Source: Prorocentrum cordatum (taxonomy: Eukaryota; Sar; Dinophyceae; Prorocentrales; Prorocentraceae). Taken from it: a stretch of 64,000 nucleotides of DNA. Shown piece after piece: positions 1 to 11,526 of this stretch. The stretch covers positions 1-64,000 of the forward strand of contig CAUYUJ010020240.1 in assembly GCA_963575745.1 (NCBI GenBank), given 5' to 3'. Every line of letters starts with the position of its first letter. Positions within the stretch are counted from its first letter, which is position 1. Under the pieces are notes generated by a model. It did not search any database. It was not told the DNA's origin and saw nothing but the letters and a program-made list of their open reading frames with translations. A program made the translations under genes and the position numbers.

Positions 1-191
1 CTGCCTCAGCCTCAGCCTGCTTCAGCCTCAGCCTCAGCCTGTCTCAGCATTCAAAATGTGGCCCGGGAATGGAATTCTGGGAACTCGAAGAACACGAAGT
101 GGCCTACAGTTGGCTCCGGGCATTCAAAATCATGCCCAGGAATGCCCGGCGGGGTCTTGGGCTGCCACGCCCTGTCGCCCGAGGGTGAAGG
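1..191. repeat. Imperfect CAGCCT hexamer tract and a short direct repeat
   Basis: Positions 1-48 are an imperfect CAGCCT tract that runs off the left edge. A roughly 28-bp direct repeat beginning CATTCAAAAT occurs at about 48 and again at 121. No coding signal is seen. Confidence 0.6.
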
Positions 192-641
192 CTAACGGAG
201 GCGAATCTCACCGGTAGACCTGGCGTTCCTCTTGGAAGAGATGGTTATGAGGTCGTCCACGGCGATGCGCCCTCGACGGGCTGCATATACCCTGGCATCG
301 CTCGGACGTGTGCATTTTTCTCGGCGAGGACCATCGAGGAGCATGCTTGATCATTTCGCGAAAAAAACCACGCACGAAACCGAAAAAAAGCACAGGAAAT
401 GGACGTCCGAGCGATGGCCAGATACCAGCCTGCGGTATGCCTTCATGTAAGAATGAGCCTCGAGCTGTGGAGGCCTAGGCCCATATGGGCCCGTAGAAAT
501 CTCGTTGCCGATGTTGGAGTCCTGGCAGGCGGGGCGGGAGGCGCGCCGGTAGTGCCTCGCGGGCGCTATGTGCGCCGCGCTTGGCGTGGCCTCGTTTGCC
601 GACCTGTTCGGCGAATGGGGGGATCCTCCGGGCCGATGCGC
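192..641 (-). pseudogene. Possible retroposed cDNA downstream of an SL relic, split by a 130-bp element
   Basis: This is what follows the spliced leader (642-663) on the minus strand. From 641 one frame is free of stops down to the short transposon at 292-421. If that transposon and one copy of its ATACC duplication are removed, the same frame runs on to a TAG at 194-192. The first ATG lies only about 40 codons before that stop, so most of the open stretch would be 5' UTR. No family is recognised. No poly(A) or matching target duplication is visible, and the 3' end may lie beyond the left edge. Retroposed origin is inferred from the SL alone. Confidence 0.3.
292..421. mobile_element. 130-bp inverted-repeat element, copy 1 of 5
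   Basis: Non-autonomous DNA transposon-like element. The left end is CTGGCATCGCTCGGACGT. The right end is its near-exact inverse, ending GATGGCCAG. It is flanked by a perfect 5-bp duplication ATACC (287-291 and 422-426). The interior has the family signature GGACCATCGAGGAGCAT followed by an A-rich stretch. There is no room for a transposase, so it must be mobilised in trans. Confidence 0.88.
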
Positions 642-663
642 CTTGAGCCAAAATGGCTACGGA
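642..663 (-). other. Intact dinoflagellate spliced-leader relic
   Basis: On the minus strand this reads T followed by CCGTAGCCATTTTGGCTC and AAG, identical to the 22-nt dinoflagellate SL. It lacks the rest of an SL RNA gene (no intron with a GT donor after the AAG), so it is an SL copied from an mRNA rather than an SL RNA gene. Confidence 0.9.
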
Positions 664-1169
664 CGCCTCCCCCTCCTCGTCCTCCTCTCCTCTTCCTCCT
701 GGTGCTCCCCGTTCTCGCCGACCTCGTTCTCTCCCCGGCCTCCCCTCCCCCGCTCCGAGGAGGCCTTGAGGGGCTTTGACGCTCCCAAGCGTCCGGCCGC
801 TCTCGCCGCCTCCCTACGGTCGCCCGGGCTCGGGGTGTCTTCCAGCCAGCGTCGCCGCGCCGAGACTCGCCCGCCGGTGCCTGGCTCGCCCCGAGCGGCC
901 GCCACGGTCCGAGGCGGGGATTTACATCATACATAACCGCCGCCTGGAGGATGGGGGTTCGGAGGCCTCGGCGGGCGGTGGGCATGGACATACAGTGGCC
1001 CACGGGGGCCCACATATATCCATATCCACCGCTCGCTGGGTCCCAGGGCGTCGCTTCTCAGGCGGTGGATACGGCTACATCCGCGCCTCGCAAAGAGGCC
1101 CGAGTCCTGACCGGAAAGCCACTTGTCGTCGGATCGACTTTCACCCAGGCTTCCCGCGTTGGGTCCTTG
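664..1169. other. GC-rich DNA without a recognised gene
   Basis: The first ~80 bases are an impure polypyrimidine (TCC-like) stretch directly upstream of the SL relic. The rest is GC-rich with overlapping open frames on both strands, none resembling a known protein. Confidence 0.5.
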
Positions 1170-1181
1170 CATTTGGGGTCG

Positions 1182-1298
1182 GGGGATGGCGCAGCACCGC
1201 CGATGCATCAGCGACGCCGCTCGATGTGGAGCCCGATCTGTTCTCCACGCCGACGTCGCCGAGGCACCGCCGATGCATCGGCGATGTGGCGCGATCCT
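1182..1298. repeat. Inverted-repeat element with GATGCATCGGCGATG arms
   Basis: The arms CACCGCCGATGCATC and GCCGATGCATCGGCGATGTG surround a core containing GCTCGATGTGGAG and CCGACGTCGCCGA. The same arms and core recur at 30937-31125, so this is a dispersed family. The exact ends are not settled. Confidence 0.6.
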
Positions 1299-1472
1299 CC
1301 GAACCCCCCAGAGCGGTCCAGCTTGCTCTGAGAGCGTTCCAGAGCACTCCGAACCGGCCGCGGCGCCCGACACATCCTCCAGGCCTGCCAGCTCTCAAAG
1401 GTTACATGCCCATTTTCATCGGAGCCCCCTGTCATCCTGCCTTCGTCTTGCCACAGAGGACTCCCTGGCATT

Positions 1473-1630
1473 TTACCAGCCTGGAACATATCCCTATCCC
1501 TATGCGGGGCACCTCCCCATCACGATGCCAATCTTAGGGATTTCATTATTTTTTGAGGGCGGATCCCTAAGATTGTCATCGCCTTTTGGCGTGTCAATCT
1601 TAGGGATAGGGATACGTTCGAGGCTGGTGA
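1473..1630. mobile_element. 158-bp TTACCAGCC inverted-repeat element, intact copy
   Basis: The ends are TTACCAGCCTGGAACATATC and the inverse of a near-identical sequence closing in AGGCTGGTGA. Sub-terminal CCTATCCCTA / TAGGGATAGG also pair. Flanks GCATT and GCACT may be a 5-bp target duplication with one mismatch. It is the uninterrupted counterpart of the copy at 32683-35009: that copy minus its insert is also 158 bp. Confidence 0.8.
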
Positions 1631-1778
1631 GCACTGGCCTGCGCGCTCGGCTTTGGCCACCCAGCGGCCCCGGAAGGCCGCGCGCCGGGGGCCAGTCCTG
1701 CCCTGGGTCGCTCTTGCGTGTAGCCGACCCTCGGCATGCGGCGCAGCAAAGGGAAGGGGGGGCCACCTGTCACCGCCC

Positions 1779-1935
1779 ACCAAACCACCCCAACCCAACC
1801 CGAAGGCCACGATTTGCCCTCCGTTTCCAGTGGGGGGGGTCGGGAAACATAGAAAAAACACGTGGAACCCGTACCCCCCCCAACCCGACATTCGGGTCAA
1901 ATTCAGGTCTTCGGGTTGGGTTGGGGTGGTTTGGT
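1779..1935. mobile_element. 157-bp inverted-repeat element with ACCAAACCACCCC ends
   Basis: The left end ACCAAACCACCCCAACCCAA pairs with the right end TTGGGTTGGGGTGGTTTGGT as a perfect terminal inverted repeat, about 27 bp in all when the adjoining CCCGAAG/CTTCGGG is included. No target duplication is clear. A single copy was noticed. Confidence 0.7.
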
Positions 1936-2672
1936 AGGTAGTCAACCTGCTTGCTGCCGATGCGATGCGGTCAGGCGGCAGCCGCCAGCGGTGAGGGCTC
2001 CGGAGAACAGGGCTGGACCCAAGAGCTGTTTTGCTGGACTTCGGCTGTGTTTCGTGTTCCATTTTGGCGAGGAGGTGCAGGACAACAGGTAGAGCAAAAC
2101 GGTCGAGCAAAACGAAAACAACACGAAAAACAACGTGTCGGTCCAGCCCTGCCGGAGAACCTGGCGCACATCCCCGCGGGGAAGTGTTCGGGAATCCTGT
2201 GGTCAGGGCTGCAGCGCTGGAGCAAGTGTGCAGTCCCCTGTGCCCGGAACCAGCTACGGAGGGGGGACCCTCTGACCTTCACGATGCCTTGGAGCGCAAA
2301 GCTACATCCCCGCTCTCTTCCTTCTGTATTCCTGGCCTCTTTAGCGGCACCACCTTGGCCCCTAGCATGTGAGTTCAGGGCCCCCGAGCCCGAGGGGACG
2401 AAAGGGAGGATGAGAACGACGATTCGGAGCAGAGGAGGAGGAGGAGGAGGAAGACACGCGGCGGCCAACCGCAACAACCTCATGCTCGGCCTCCTCCCCG
2501 TGAGTCCTCTCCTCCTCTGTCGCCGTCGTCCCGGTCTCCTCGTCCCCCTCCTCCCGATCGTTGCCCTCGTCTTCCTCGTCGGCGTCTCTGCTCATCGCGC
2601 TCTTCACGCTTCTCCTTCCAGTGGTCATCGTGTTCCTCATGTTCCCCCTCCTCCTTCCTCTCCTCTCCTGTT
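1936..2672. other. No recognised gene
   Basis: GC-rich DNA of ordinary complexity. Open frames occur on both strands but continue into the adjoining microsatellite, and no protein family is recognisable. Confidence 0.5.
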
Positions 2673-2776
2673 CCTCCTCCTCCTCCCCATCCTCCTCCTC
2701 CTCCTCCTCCTCCTCCTCCTCCTCCTCCTCCTCCTCCTCCTCCTCCTCCTCCTCCAGTCCTCCTCCTCCTCCTCCA
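2673..2776. repeat. TCC microsatellite
   Basis: A TCC array, nearly pure at 2695-2756, with the polypyrimidine on the plus strand. Encoded poly-Ser/poly-Leu/poly-Glu frames are by-products. Confidence 0.95.
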
Positions 2777-3105
2777 TTTATTCTCCTTCGCTCTCCTGTC
2801 TCATGCCTGTCGGCCGCTTCCATTTACCCACGAGGCCCACGGATGCAGGAGCGTCACCCTTCTGATGCTGAGCACGCTCTCGTATGCACGCAGCTCGCGC
2901 CTCGGGAGCTGCAGAGACGGAGTGCTCTTGTGGTTTGCCCCGCTTGCCCGTGGCTGCCGAACGTTGCGTCGTGTTGTAGACGGCTGGAACGGAGCTGCAC
3001 CAAAAGTGGCGATTGGCATCGCGCCGCTCATGTGAAGGTGCAACAACGGTTCTTGGTTTCAGCACGGCGGTGCATCATCCTCATCGCCATTGCCTCATAT
3101 AGTTT

Positions 3106-3841
3106 CCTCCCTCCTCCTCCGCCCTTCTCCTTCTTCTTCTTCTCCTCCTCCTCCTCCTCCTCCCCCTCCGCCTCCTCCTCCTCTTCCTCCCCCTCCTCCC
3201 CAGATCTCCGACGTCGTTTCTTTTTTTCACAGCGAGGATCTCGGGACCCCTTCTCCGGGACTGGCGTTTCATCCCGAGTCGCTGTTTGACGGCCCCAGGG
3301 CCCGGGAAGGGCCCCTCGGGATCGAAAGTTGTCAAACATGTAAGCCAGAACGCGAGCACGTTTGGGTCCCCCCCCCCCCGCAAAGTCCCTGCTCGTTCCT
3401 CCAGCGATTTCCGCCCTCGCCTTCTCATCCTCCTCCTCTCCTCTCCTCCTCCTCCTCCTCCTTTTCCTCCTCGAATCTCCTCCTCAATCCTCTTCCTCCT
3501 CCTCCTCCTCCTCCTCCTCCTCCCCCCTCCTCCTCCTCCTCCTCCACCTCCTCCACCGCCTCTTTTTCTTCTTCTACTTCTTATATTATTAATCTTATCC
3601 TTCTCCTCTTCTCCGCCGCCTCCTCCTCCCCCCCCCTCCTCTTCCTCCTTCTTCTCTGCATACTCCTCCTCCACCTCCTCCTTCTATCCCTTCTCCTCCT
3701 CCGCCTCCTCCTCCTTCTCCTCCTTCTCTTCCTCCTCCTCCTCCCTTTTCGCCTCCTCCTCCTCAATTTCTTCCTCCCTTTCCTCCTCCTCCTCCTCTCT
3801 CATCATCATCATCATCATCATCACCATCATCATCATCATCC

Positions 3842-3872
<31 letters not shown>

Positions 3873-4973
3873 GATCATCATCAACAACATCAACATCGGT
3901 AGCATCATGATCATCATCACCATCATCAGCATCATCACCCTCAGCAGCCGCATCATCATCAGCATCACCAGAATCAGTATCATCATCATCAGCAGCATCA
4001 TCATCGTCCTCGTCCCCCTCCCCCTCCTCCTCCTCCTTCTTCCTCCCTCCTGCTCCTCCTCCTCCTCCTCCTCCTCCTCCTCCTCCTCCTCCTCCTCCCC
4101 CTCCTCCATCCTTCTTCTCCTCGTTCTCCTCCCATCCTCAACCCATCCTTCTTCCCTCCCTGCTCCTCCTCCTCCTCCTCCTCTACCCTCGTCCTCCTCC
4201 TCCGCCTCCGCCTCCTCCTCCTCCGCCTCCCCCACCTCCTCCCCCTCCCCCTCTGTCTCCTCCTCCCTCCTCCCTCCTCCTCCTCGCCTCCTCCTGCTCA
4301 CCCGAAGCCTCCTCCTCCCCCCCGCCCTCGCGCCTCCTCCTCCTCCTCCCTCTTCCTCCCTCTCCTCCTCCTCTCCTTCTCCTTCTTCTCCTCCTGCTTC
4401 CTCGTTCCTCCTCCTCCTCCCCTCCCTCCTCCACCTCCTCCTTATCCTCCTTTCTCCCTTCCTCTACCCCCTCCTCCTCATCCTCGTCCTTCGCATCCTC
4501 ATCCTCCCTGCCTCTTCCTCCTCATCCTCGTCCTCCTCACCCTCCTCCTCTTCCTCCTCCTCCTCGTCCTCCTCCTCAGTCTCCCTGTTCTCGTCCTCCT
4601 TCTCTTCCTCCTCCTCTTCTTCCTCCTCATCGTGGTCCTCCTCCACCTCCTCCTACCGCCCCATACTCTCCTCCTCCTTCTCCTGCCTCCTCCTCCTCAT
4701 CCTCCTCCTCGTCCTCCTCCCCCGTCCGTCTCCTCCTCCCCTCCTCCTCTCCTCCACTCCTCCTCCTCCTCCTCCTCCTCCTCCTCCTCTCCTCCCCCCC
4801 CCCCCTCCTCCTGCTCCTGTCTCCTCCTGCACCTCCTCCGCCTCCTCCTCCTCCTCTTCCCCCCTCCCCCCCATCCTCCTCCTCCTCCTCCGCCTCCTCC
4901 TCCTCCCTCCCTCCTCCTGCTCCCCCTCCTCCTCATCCTCCTCATCCTCCTCCTCCTTCATTCCTTCTCCTCA
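3106..4973. repeat. 1.9-kb polypyrimidine region (TCC-rich) with an ATC island
   Basis: TCC-rich DNA with irregular CTT, CCC and GCC interruptions, broken at 3206-3420 by ordinary sequence with a member of the GGGGCCC-hairpin repeat family (about 3260-3330). An ATC/ATCATC island lies at about 3800-4005. Strand bias is extreme, with pyrimidines on the plus strand. Polypyrimidine of this length can form triplex (H-DNA) structures. Confidence 0.95.
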
Positions 4974-5059
4974 TAAATATGTTCTCTCTGCCGCACCCCG
5001 AGGCCAGCTTCTAGTGCGGGCCGGGCGCGTCGCCTGAGAATTTCTCACCATTTACCACC

Positions 5060-5660
5060 CTGAAGCTTAACAGTTGACAAGCGTTTCACAAGTGGAGGCC
5101 AGGTGGCTTTCAAAGTTTGGCTCTCGCTTTGGCGCCGCGCACATTCGTCGTCAACATTTGCAAGTGCTTTACGGCTTGAGGGCGGGTGGTTTTCAAAATG
5201 TGGTTCTCGCTTTAGCGCCGCGCACATTCGTTTCCAACATTTGCAAGAGTTTGACGGATTGAGAGCGGGTGGTTTTCAAAATGTGGTTGTCGCCTTAGCG
5301 CCGCGCACATTCGTCTCTAATATTGGTAAGAGCTTGACGAATTGAGGGCGGGTCGTTTTCAAGATGTGGTTTTCGCCTTAGCGCCGCGCACATTCGTTTC
5401 AAATATTTGCAAGAGTTTCACGGATTTAGGACGGGCCGTTTTCAACATGTGGCTGTCGCGTTAGCGTCGCGCACATTCGCGTTTTAATAATATGGAAGCG
5501 TTTCACGGATTGAGGGGGGGTCCTTTTCAAACTTTGATTCTCGCTATAGCGCCGCGCACATTCGTATTGAACATTAGCAAGAGTTTCACGGATTGAGGGC
5601 GGTTCCTTTTCAAAATGTGGTTCTCGCCTCTGCGCCGCGCACATTCTTGTTAAACGGTGC
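5060..5660. repeat. 83-bp tandem array, about seven units
   Basis: The anchor GCGCCGCGCACATTC recurs at 5132, 5215, 5298, 5381, 5464 (one substitution), 5549 and 5632, a period of 83 bp with one 85-bp step. Each unit also has GGTTTTCAAAATGTGG and a CAAGAGTTT-like segment. A diverged inverted relative lies at about 50225-50385. Confidence 0.93.
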
Positions 5661-6790
5661 AACATCTTCACGGGTGCCCATGATCGACGTACAAGAATAG
5701 GGTTTTGGAAGGATTGGCGATTGTGAGGGCGCAACAGTTATGATGATTCGCGGAGTTCAGGTCCCAGGAATGGCGTTCCGGCACGATTCAGGATCGTCAA
5801 GACGCAACAGTCAGTCCGAGAGTAATGTTTTGGCATGCCTAGGGTATTCAAACGGTTGTCTTCCAACGAGGCAGGTCCCTCTGTGGACATGAACCGCTGT
5901 AGGGGCCTGTGAAGAGGGAGCTTGGGGGGAGGGTGTATTCCAACATCGGGGGTGACCCTTGGGTTTGCACTGGTTCGTCCTCCTCGCCCTCCTCATCACC
6001 ATCATCATCACGATCACCATCACCACCCTCATCACCACACCATCCGATTCCTTTCACACTTGTCAACGTGCCAAGGCGCCGCCCCGTGGCCGTCCTGAGG
6101 ATTGAGGATGCACCCCTTCTCTACGGCCCTACGGCCGATGAAGCAGGAGTGGTGCCGAAGAAGGACGCAGTCGGGGGTGGACAGACCTCCTACCCTGACA
6201 CGTCGATTAGTGAATTGTCCGTTTTCGGTCCTCGAGAGGGCGCCGCGGCCGTTATTTTCCAGGCTTGCGCCCCCCAGGTTTGGGCCCGAGGTCGTTTTCA
6301 CTAAACCACGTTTTACTCTGTCCATCCCCGAAGCAGGGCGCGAGCAAAACGTTGTTCTGCGAATGTCGGGTGCCCCCTTCGTTTCCCCGTCTTGTTTTTG
6401 GGCGCCAGCACGCGGCAGTTTTGTTTTCGTTTTCGCGGACGACGGTCTGGAAGAAGACGGGTTGTGCTGGGGGTCATGGCGCCGTTTTTGCTTGCTCCAC
6501 CGTTTGAAACGAAGCGGTGCTCAAAACAAGAACGACGTTTGGCTCACGCCCCTGGAAGGAAGCCCCCTCTCCTTCACTAGCAGCCCTCGTACGCCCATGT
6601 TGAAACGCAGCACGAGCCGTGCCTCAACACGCCTGTGCCTCACACGCTGCGTGCTTGATCGGCACGTGCCGGCCCAACTCTTTTGGCGAGGCGATCGCGT
6701 CCCGCCTGCGTCTTCGGTCTGCGCGCTGAGCCCCGGTCCCAAACACGCCGCGTGCTGCGCGCGGCGCAGCAGGGCAGCGAAGCCCCTCCC
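5661..6790. other. No recognised gene; flank shared with 50 kb, short ATC tract
   Basis: About 5661-5830 resembles, in reverse orientation, 50020-50160 (shared GACGATCCTGAAT and GAACGCCA words), so the repeat unit is larger than the tandem array. A short TCC/ATC tract lies at 5976-6045. The remainder is unassigned. Confidence 0.5.
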
Positions 6791-6797
6791 CGCGAGA

Positions 6798-6976
6798 GGC
6801 CCACGTCCTCTTCCAGCACCGCCCCTCCCCTCGAGAAGCCCCTCCCCTCGAGAAGCCCCTCTTCTCGAGAGGCCAGAGCCCCTCCCCTCGAGAAGCCCCT
6901 CCCCTCCCCTCGAGAAGCCCCTCCCCTCATGAGGCCAGAGCGACGTGGCGGCCCACGTCCTCTTCCAGCACCGCCA
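6798..6976. repeat. 17-bp minisatellite between direct repeats
   Basis: CCCCTCCCCTCGAGAAG is repeated about seven times with variants (about 6823-6935). The array is bracketed by a 25-bp direct repeat beginning GCCCACGTCCTCTTCCAGCA at 6798 and 6952. The CTCGAG cores are self-complementary. Confidence 0.8.
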
Positions 6977-7080
6977 CTTCCTGGCCGACGGCAGCGACGC
7001 CGCGCCGCGGGCGGCGCCACAGCTGCCGGCCGCCCCCGGGGGCCTCAGAAGCAGAGCCCCTTCCAAGAGTCAGCACGGAC

Positions 7081-7231
7081 CTCCTCCTCCTCCTCCTCCT
7101 CCTCCTCCTCCCCTCCTCCTCCCCCTCCTCCCCCTCCTCCTCCTCCTCCTCCTCCTCCTCTCCTCCTCCTCCTCCTCCTCCTCTCCTCCTCCTCCTCCTC
7201 CTCCTCCTCCTCCTCCTCCTCCTCCTCCTCC
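7081..7231. repeat. TCC microsatellite
   Basis: Almost uninterrupted TCC with a few CCC interruptions. The flanks on both sides carry the phrase GTCAGCACGGACCTCC (7069 and 7287), suggesting local duplication. Confidence 0.95.
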
Positions 7232-7860
7232 AGGGCTGCCACGAGCGGGCGGCAGGGGCGGGCGCCTCCTCACGGAGTTAGCAGAGTCAGCACGGACCTC
7301 CTCCTCCAAGCCAAATGCCCGACGAGCTGGGGCGTTCCAAAAAAAGGGCCTCGCCTTCGAGGGCCGAAGGAGTTGGCATCTCTTCCTCGGCGGACGGCGG
7401 CGGAAGGTCGGCGGAAGGCGGCGGGAGTAAGACGGCGGCGGCTCCGCTGGCGGGAGCTCGGCGGAAGCCAGCAGAAGTAAAGTTCGACCCCCCAAGAGAT
7501 GAACATGTTTTTTGGGTTCAGGCACCCCAGAATCTACCATACGAGTACGAAGGCCTTACGGCCGGTGCCGCCGACCCTGCAGGGGACGACGACAACGGCG
7601 GCGGCTGCAGCGACGGCGACGCTGACGTAAGAGGGATATTTGCCGGGGTCTCTTCGGAAGGCTCTCGGCCCTCCTCCTCCAAGCCAGATACCCGACGATC
7701 TGATTTTGTCGTTCGTTTTGTTTTGTTCCTCGATTTCGGCCCTCTGGGGCCGTGCTCCGTCCCAGGGGCATCAGGGCATCAGGCATGAATCTGGGACGAA
7801 CAACTAGCCTGGCGAAGGACCCAACCGTATGCTGTTGTGAGTACCGTCGTTGTATGCACC
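7232..7860. other. No recognised gene
   Basis: GC-rich DNA. The segment 7355-7480 (GGAGTTGGCATCTCT followed by GGCGGAAGG-like repeats) resembles 60640-60715, so it includes a dispersed repeat. Confidence 0.45.
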
Positions 7861-10428
7861 GCATTCGGAGGAGCTTCCTATAGGGCCACGAAGCGTGTGA
7901 GGGGTGTGCCAAAATTTGTCCGGTGGGCGCATGCGAACGCAGCCACTGGGGCCGTCGGTGGAATTCCATATGGGGTGGGCCGAAATAGGTGTGGTGGGCG
8001 CATGAGAACGCAGCCATTGGGGCCGTCGGTGGAGCTCCCTATGATGCCGCGAAACGTGTGATGGGTGTGCCGAAACGGGTGCGGTGTGCGCATGCGAACG
8101 CAGCCACTGGCGCCTTCGGTGGAACTTCCAGGTGGGCCACGAAACGTGCGAAGGGTCTGCCGAAATGAGTGTGCGTGACGCATGCGGGCGGTGGCACTGG
8201 GGCCTTCGGTGGAGCCCCCAATGGGGCCACGAAACGTGTGCGGGGTGTGCCGAAATGGGTGTGCATGACGCATGCGGGCGTTGGCACTGGGGCCTTCGGT
8301 GGAGCCCCCAATGTGGCCACAAAACGTGTGAGGGGTGTGTCGACATGGGCGTGCGTGACGCATGCGGGCGGTGGCACTGGGATGTTCGGTGGAGCTCCCT
8401 ATGGGGCCACGGAAGCGTGTGAGGGGTGTGCCGAAATGGGTGTACATGACGCATGCGGGCGGTGGCACTGGGGCCTTCCGTGGAGCCACCAATTGGGGCA
8501 ACGAAACGTGTGAGGAGTGCGCCCAGAGGGGTGTGCGTGACGCATGCGGGCGTTGGCACTGGGGCTTTTGGTGGAGCTCCCTGTGGGGCCATGAAACGGG
8601 CGAGGGGTGTGCCGAAATGAGTGTGCGTGACGCATGCGGGGTGTGGCACTAGGGCCTTCGGTGGAGCTCCCTAGAAGGCCACGAAACGTGTGAGGGGTTT
8701 GCCGACATGAGCGTGCGTGACGCATGCGGGCGGTGGCACTGGGGCCTTCGGTGGAGCTCCCTATGGGGTCACGCGGGGCTCCCTGTGGGGCCATGAAGCG
8801 CGTGAGGGGTGTGCCGAAATGGGCGTGCGTGACGCTTGCGGGCGGTGCTACTGGAACCTTCGGTGGAGCTCCCTATCACGAAACGTGTGAGGGGTGTGTC
8901 GACATGAGCGTGCGTGGCGCATGCGGGCGGTGGCACTGGGGCCTTGGGTGGCGCTCCCTGTGGGGCCACGAAGCGTGTGAGGGGTGTGCCGAAATCGGTG
9001 TGCGTGACGCATGCGGGGGGTGGCATTGGGGCCTTCGGTGGAACTCCCTAAGGGGCCTTCGGTGGCGCATGCGGGCGTTGGCACTGGGGCTTTTGGTGGA
9101 GCTCCCTGTGGGGCCATGAAACGGGTGAGGGGTGTGCCGAAATGAGTGTGCGTGATGCATGCCGGCAGTGGCACTGGGGCCTTCGGTGGAGCTCCCTGTG
9201 GGGCCACGAAACGTGCGAAGGGTCTGTCGGAATGGGTGTGCGTGACGCATGCGGGCGGTGGCACTGGGGCCTTCGGTGGAGCCCCCTATGGGGCCACGAA
9301 ACGTGTGAGGGGTGTGCTGAAATCGATGTGCGTGACGCATGCGGGCGGTGGCACTGGGGCCGTCGGTGAAGCTACCTGCCAGGCCACGACACGTTTGAGA
9401 GGGTTGCCGAAATGGGTGTGCATGACGCATGCGGGCGGTGCTACTGGAACCTTCGGTGGAGCCACTTATGGGGCCACGAAGCGTGTGAGGAGTGCGCCGA
9501 GAGGGGTGTGCGGGACGCATGCGGGCGGTGGCACTGGGGCCTTCGGTGGAGCTCCCTGTGGGGCCATGAAATTGGTGAGGGGTGTGCCGAAATGGGTGTG
9601 CATGACGCATGCGGGCGGTGGCACTGGGGCCTTCGGTGGAGCTCCCTATGGGGCCACGAAGCGTGCGAAGGGTCTGTCGGAATGGGTGTGCGTGACGCAT
9701 GCGGGCGGTGGCACTGGGGCCTTCGGTGGAGCTCCCTATGAGGTCACGTGGAGCTCCCTGCGGGGTCACGAAGCGCGTGAGGGGTGTGAAATGGGTGTGC
9801 ATGACGCATGCGGGCGGTGCTACTGGAACCTTCGGTGGAGCTCCCTATCACGACACGTGTAAGGGGTGTGTCCACATGAGCGTGCGTGACGCATGCGGGC
9901 GGTGGCACTGGGATGTTCGGTGGAGCTCCCGGTGGGGCCACGAAGCGTGTGAGGGGTGTGCCGAAATGGGTGTGCATGACGCATGCGGGCGGTGGCACTG
10001 GGGCCTTCGGTGGAGCCCCCGATGGGACCACGAAACGTGTGTGGGGTGTGCCGAAATGGGTGTGCATGACGCATGCGGGCGTTGGCACTGGGGCTTTTGG
10101 TGGAGCTCCCGGTGGGGCCACGAAACGTGTGAGGGGTGTGCCGAAATGAGTGTTCGTGATTCATGCGGGCGGTGGCACTGGGGCCTTCCGTGGAGCCCCC
10201 AATGGGGCCACGAAACGTGTGACGGGGTTGCCGAAAGGGGTGTGCGTGATGCATGCGGGCGGTGGCATTGGGGCTTTCGGTGGAGCTCCCTATGGGGCCA
10301 CGAAACGTGTGAGGGTTGTGCCGAAATTGGTGCGGGTGACGCATGCGGGCGGTGGCACTGGAACCTTCGGTGGAGCTCCCTATGGGGCCACGAAACGTGT
10401 GAGGGGTGCGCTGGAATTGGCGATGACG
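7861..10428. repeat. 90-bp satellite array, about 28 units
   Basis: The unit contains GACGCATGCGGGCGGTGGCA, GGGGCCTTCGGTGGAGCTCC and GGGGCCACGAAACGTGTGAG, repeated every 90 bp with about 10% scatter and a few deletions (for example near 8775 and 9050). As 90 is divisible by three, long frames stay open on both strands. A short array of the same monomer occurs at 43593-43890. Confidence 0.95.
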
Positions 10429-11526
10429 ATGGTGATGGACTTGGATTGCGCTCTGATTCGCCGAGGAGACGATCAGCTTAGTGCGGCACTCACTAGCTGC
10501 TGCAATAGTGCGTACATGCAGCACGGGCGCCAAGGTTTGGTGAATCTCCCCGCCCCCGTCCTGACCTACCACCCCCCCCCCTTCATCGTCTGAAGGCGCT
10601 CAGGGCGCGTCACAACGCCGCAGGAGGAGGGAGAAGGCAAGAGGAGGCATATCAAAGAGGGGAGCAGGTGAGATGGCCTGCGAAGGGCCGAAAGCAAGCT
10701 TAGTGGGCTGGCGCAAAGCAGGGGCCTGCGGGAGTGCACGATATTCGCACGCTCGACCTGCGGCCCGTGCCTGCACCAACGCCGCAGTGCAACCCTCGTC
10801 CCCACCAACAGACCTAAACTCACCTTTAGTCCCATCCCGTCAGCGTCCCCCCCGAATCACTCCTCTCTCAAATCAAGTGGCCGGCATCGGGTCGAACAAA
10901 GAAACGACGACCTCGTCGTGGCTCCTGGCCACTCGGGAGGGGGAGGGGAGGGAGGAAGGGAGGGAAACCAAAGAAGGATAAAGCCGAGCAGGAAGAGTGG
11001 GACTGGGACGCACATCTCAAACCTCCAGCCTCGGAAGGATGGCAGCAACGAGCGTAAGGGAAGAGGCTGGGACGCAGACCGATCACCTCCGGAACGCTGT
11101 GTCCCTTGTAAATACTGGCTGCACAATTGCAGGTATGCAGGCACAGAGGGGATGATGGTGGATGAAACCGAGAAGAGAGAGTGAGACTGGGACGCAAATC
11201 CTAAACCTCCAATCTCGGAGCAACAGAAAACAAGCGGGGTCAAGGCTGGGACACATCTGACTGGCAGCCGCCATCTTCTGCACGTAGTAGCCAAAGAGTG
11301 ACGACTACGTATCTGGGAATTCCAACACCATTCCCACACCAATACTCCCACTGAACTTGATCCTCCCCTCCAATCTTCCCTCACTTCACAAGCATAAGCA
11401 GCAAGTGTGTAATTACATGTCATGGAGCGCGGCGGTAAAATATGGCCGCGATAGTCACGCGGAATCAGTGCAAGCTGAGGCGTCTTCGCACACTCGCAGC
11501 GCACATAGAGATACACAGCAGCACGA
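10429..11526. other. No recognised gene; threefold short direct repeat
   Basis: A phrase like GACTGGGACGCACATCTC-AAACCTCCAGCCTCGGA recurs with variation at about 10995-11035, 11065-11095 and 11180-11220. The rest is unassigned. Confidence 0.5.

Noticed and set aside
642-663. SL RNA gene
   Set aside because: The 22-nt leader is not followed by a GT splice donor and SL RNA intron, and the other SL copies sit at the starts of retroposed sequences.
3090-5037. Very long ORFs (up to 583 codons) of Ser/Leu/Pro or Glu/Arg runs in polypyrimidine DNA, here and in the other TCC/GGA tracts
   Set aside because: They are open only because the triplet repeat contains no stop in most frames. All frames are equally open and there is no non-repetitive domain.
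7861-10428. Cys/His/Trp-rich 30-residue repeat protein encoded by the 90-bp array
   Set aside because: Both strands carry similarly long frames, the array has frame-breaking deletions, and the unit shows no preference for synonymous change that I can see.
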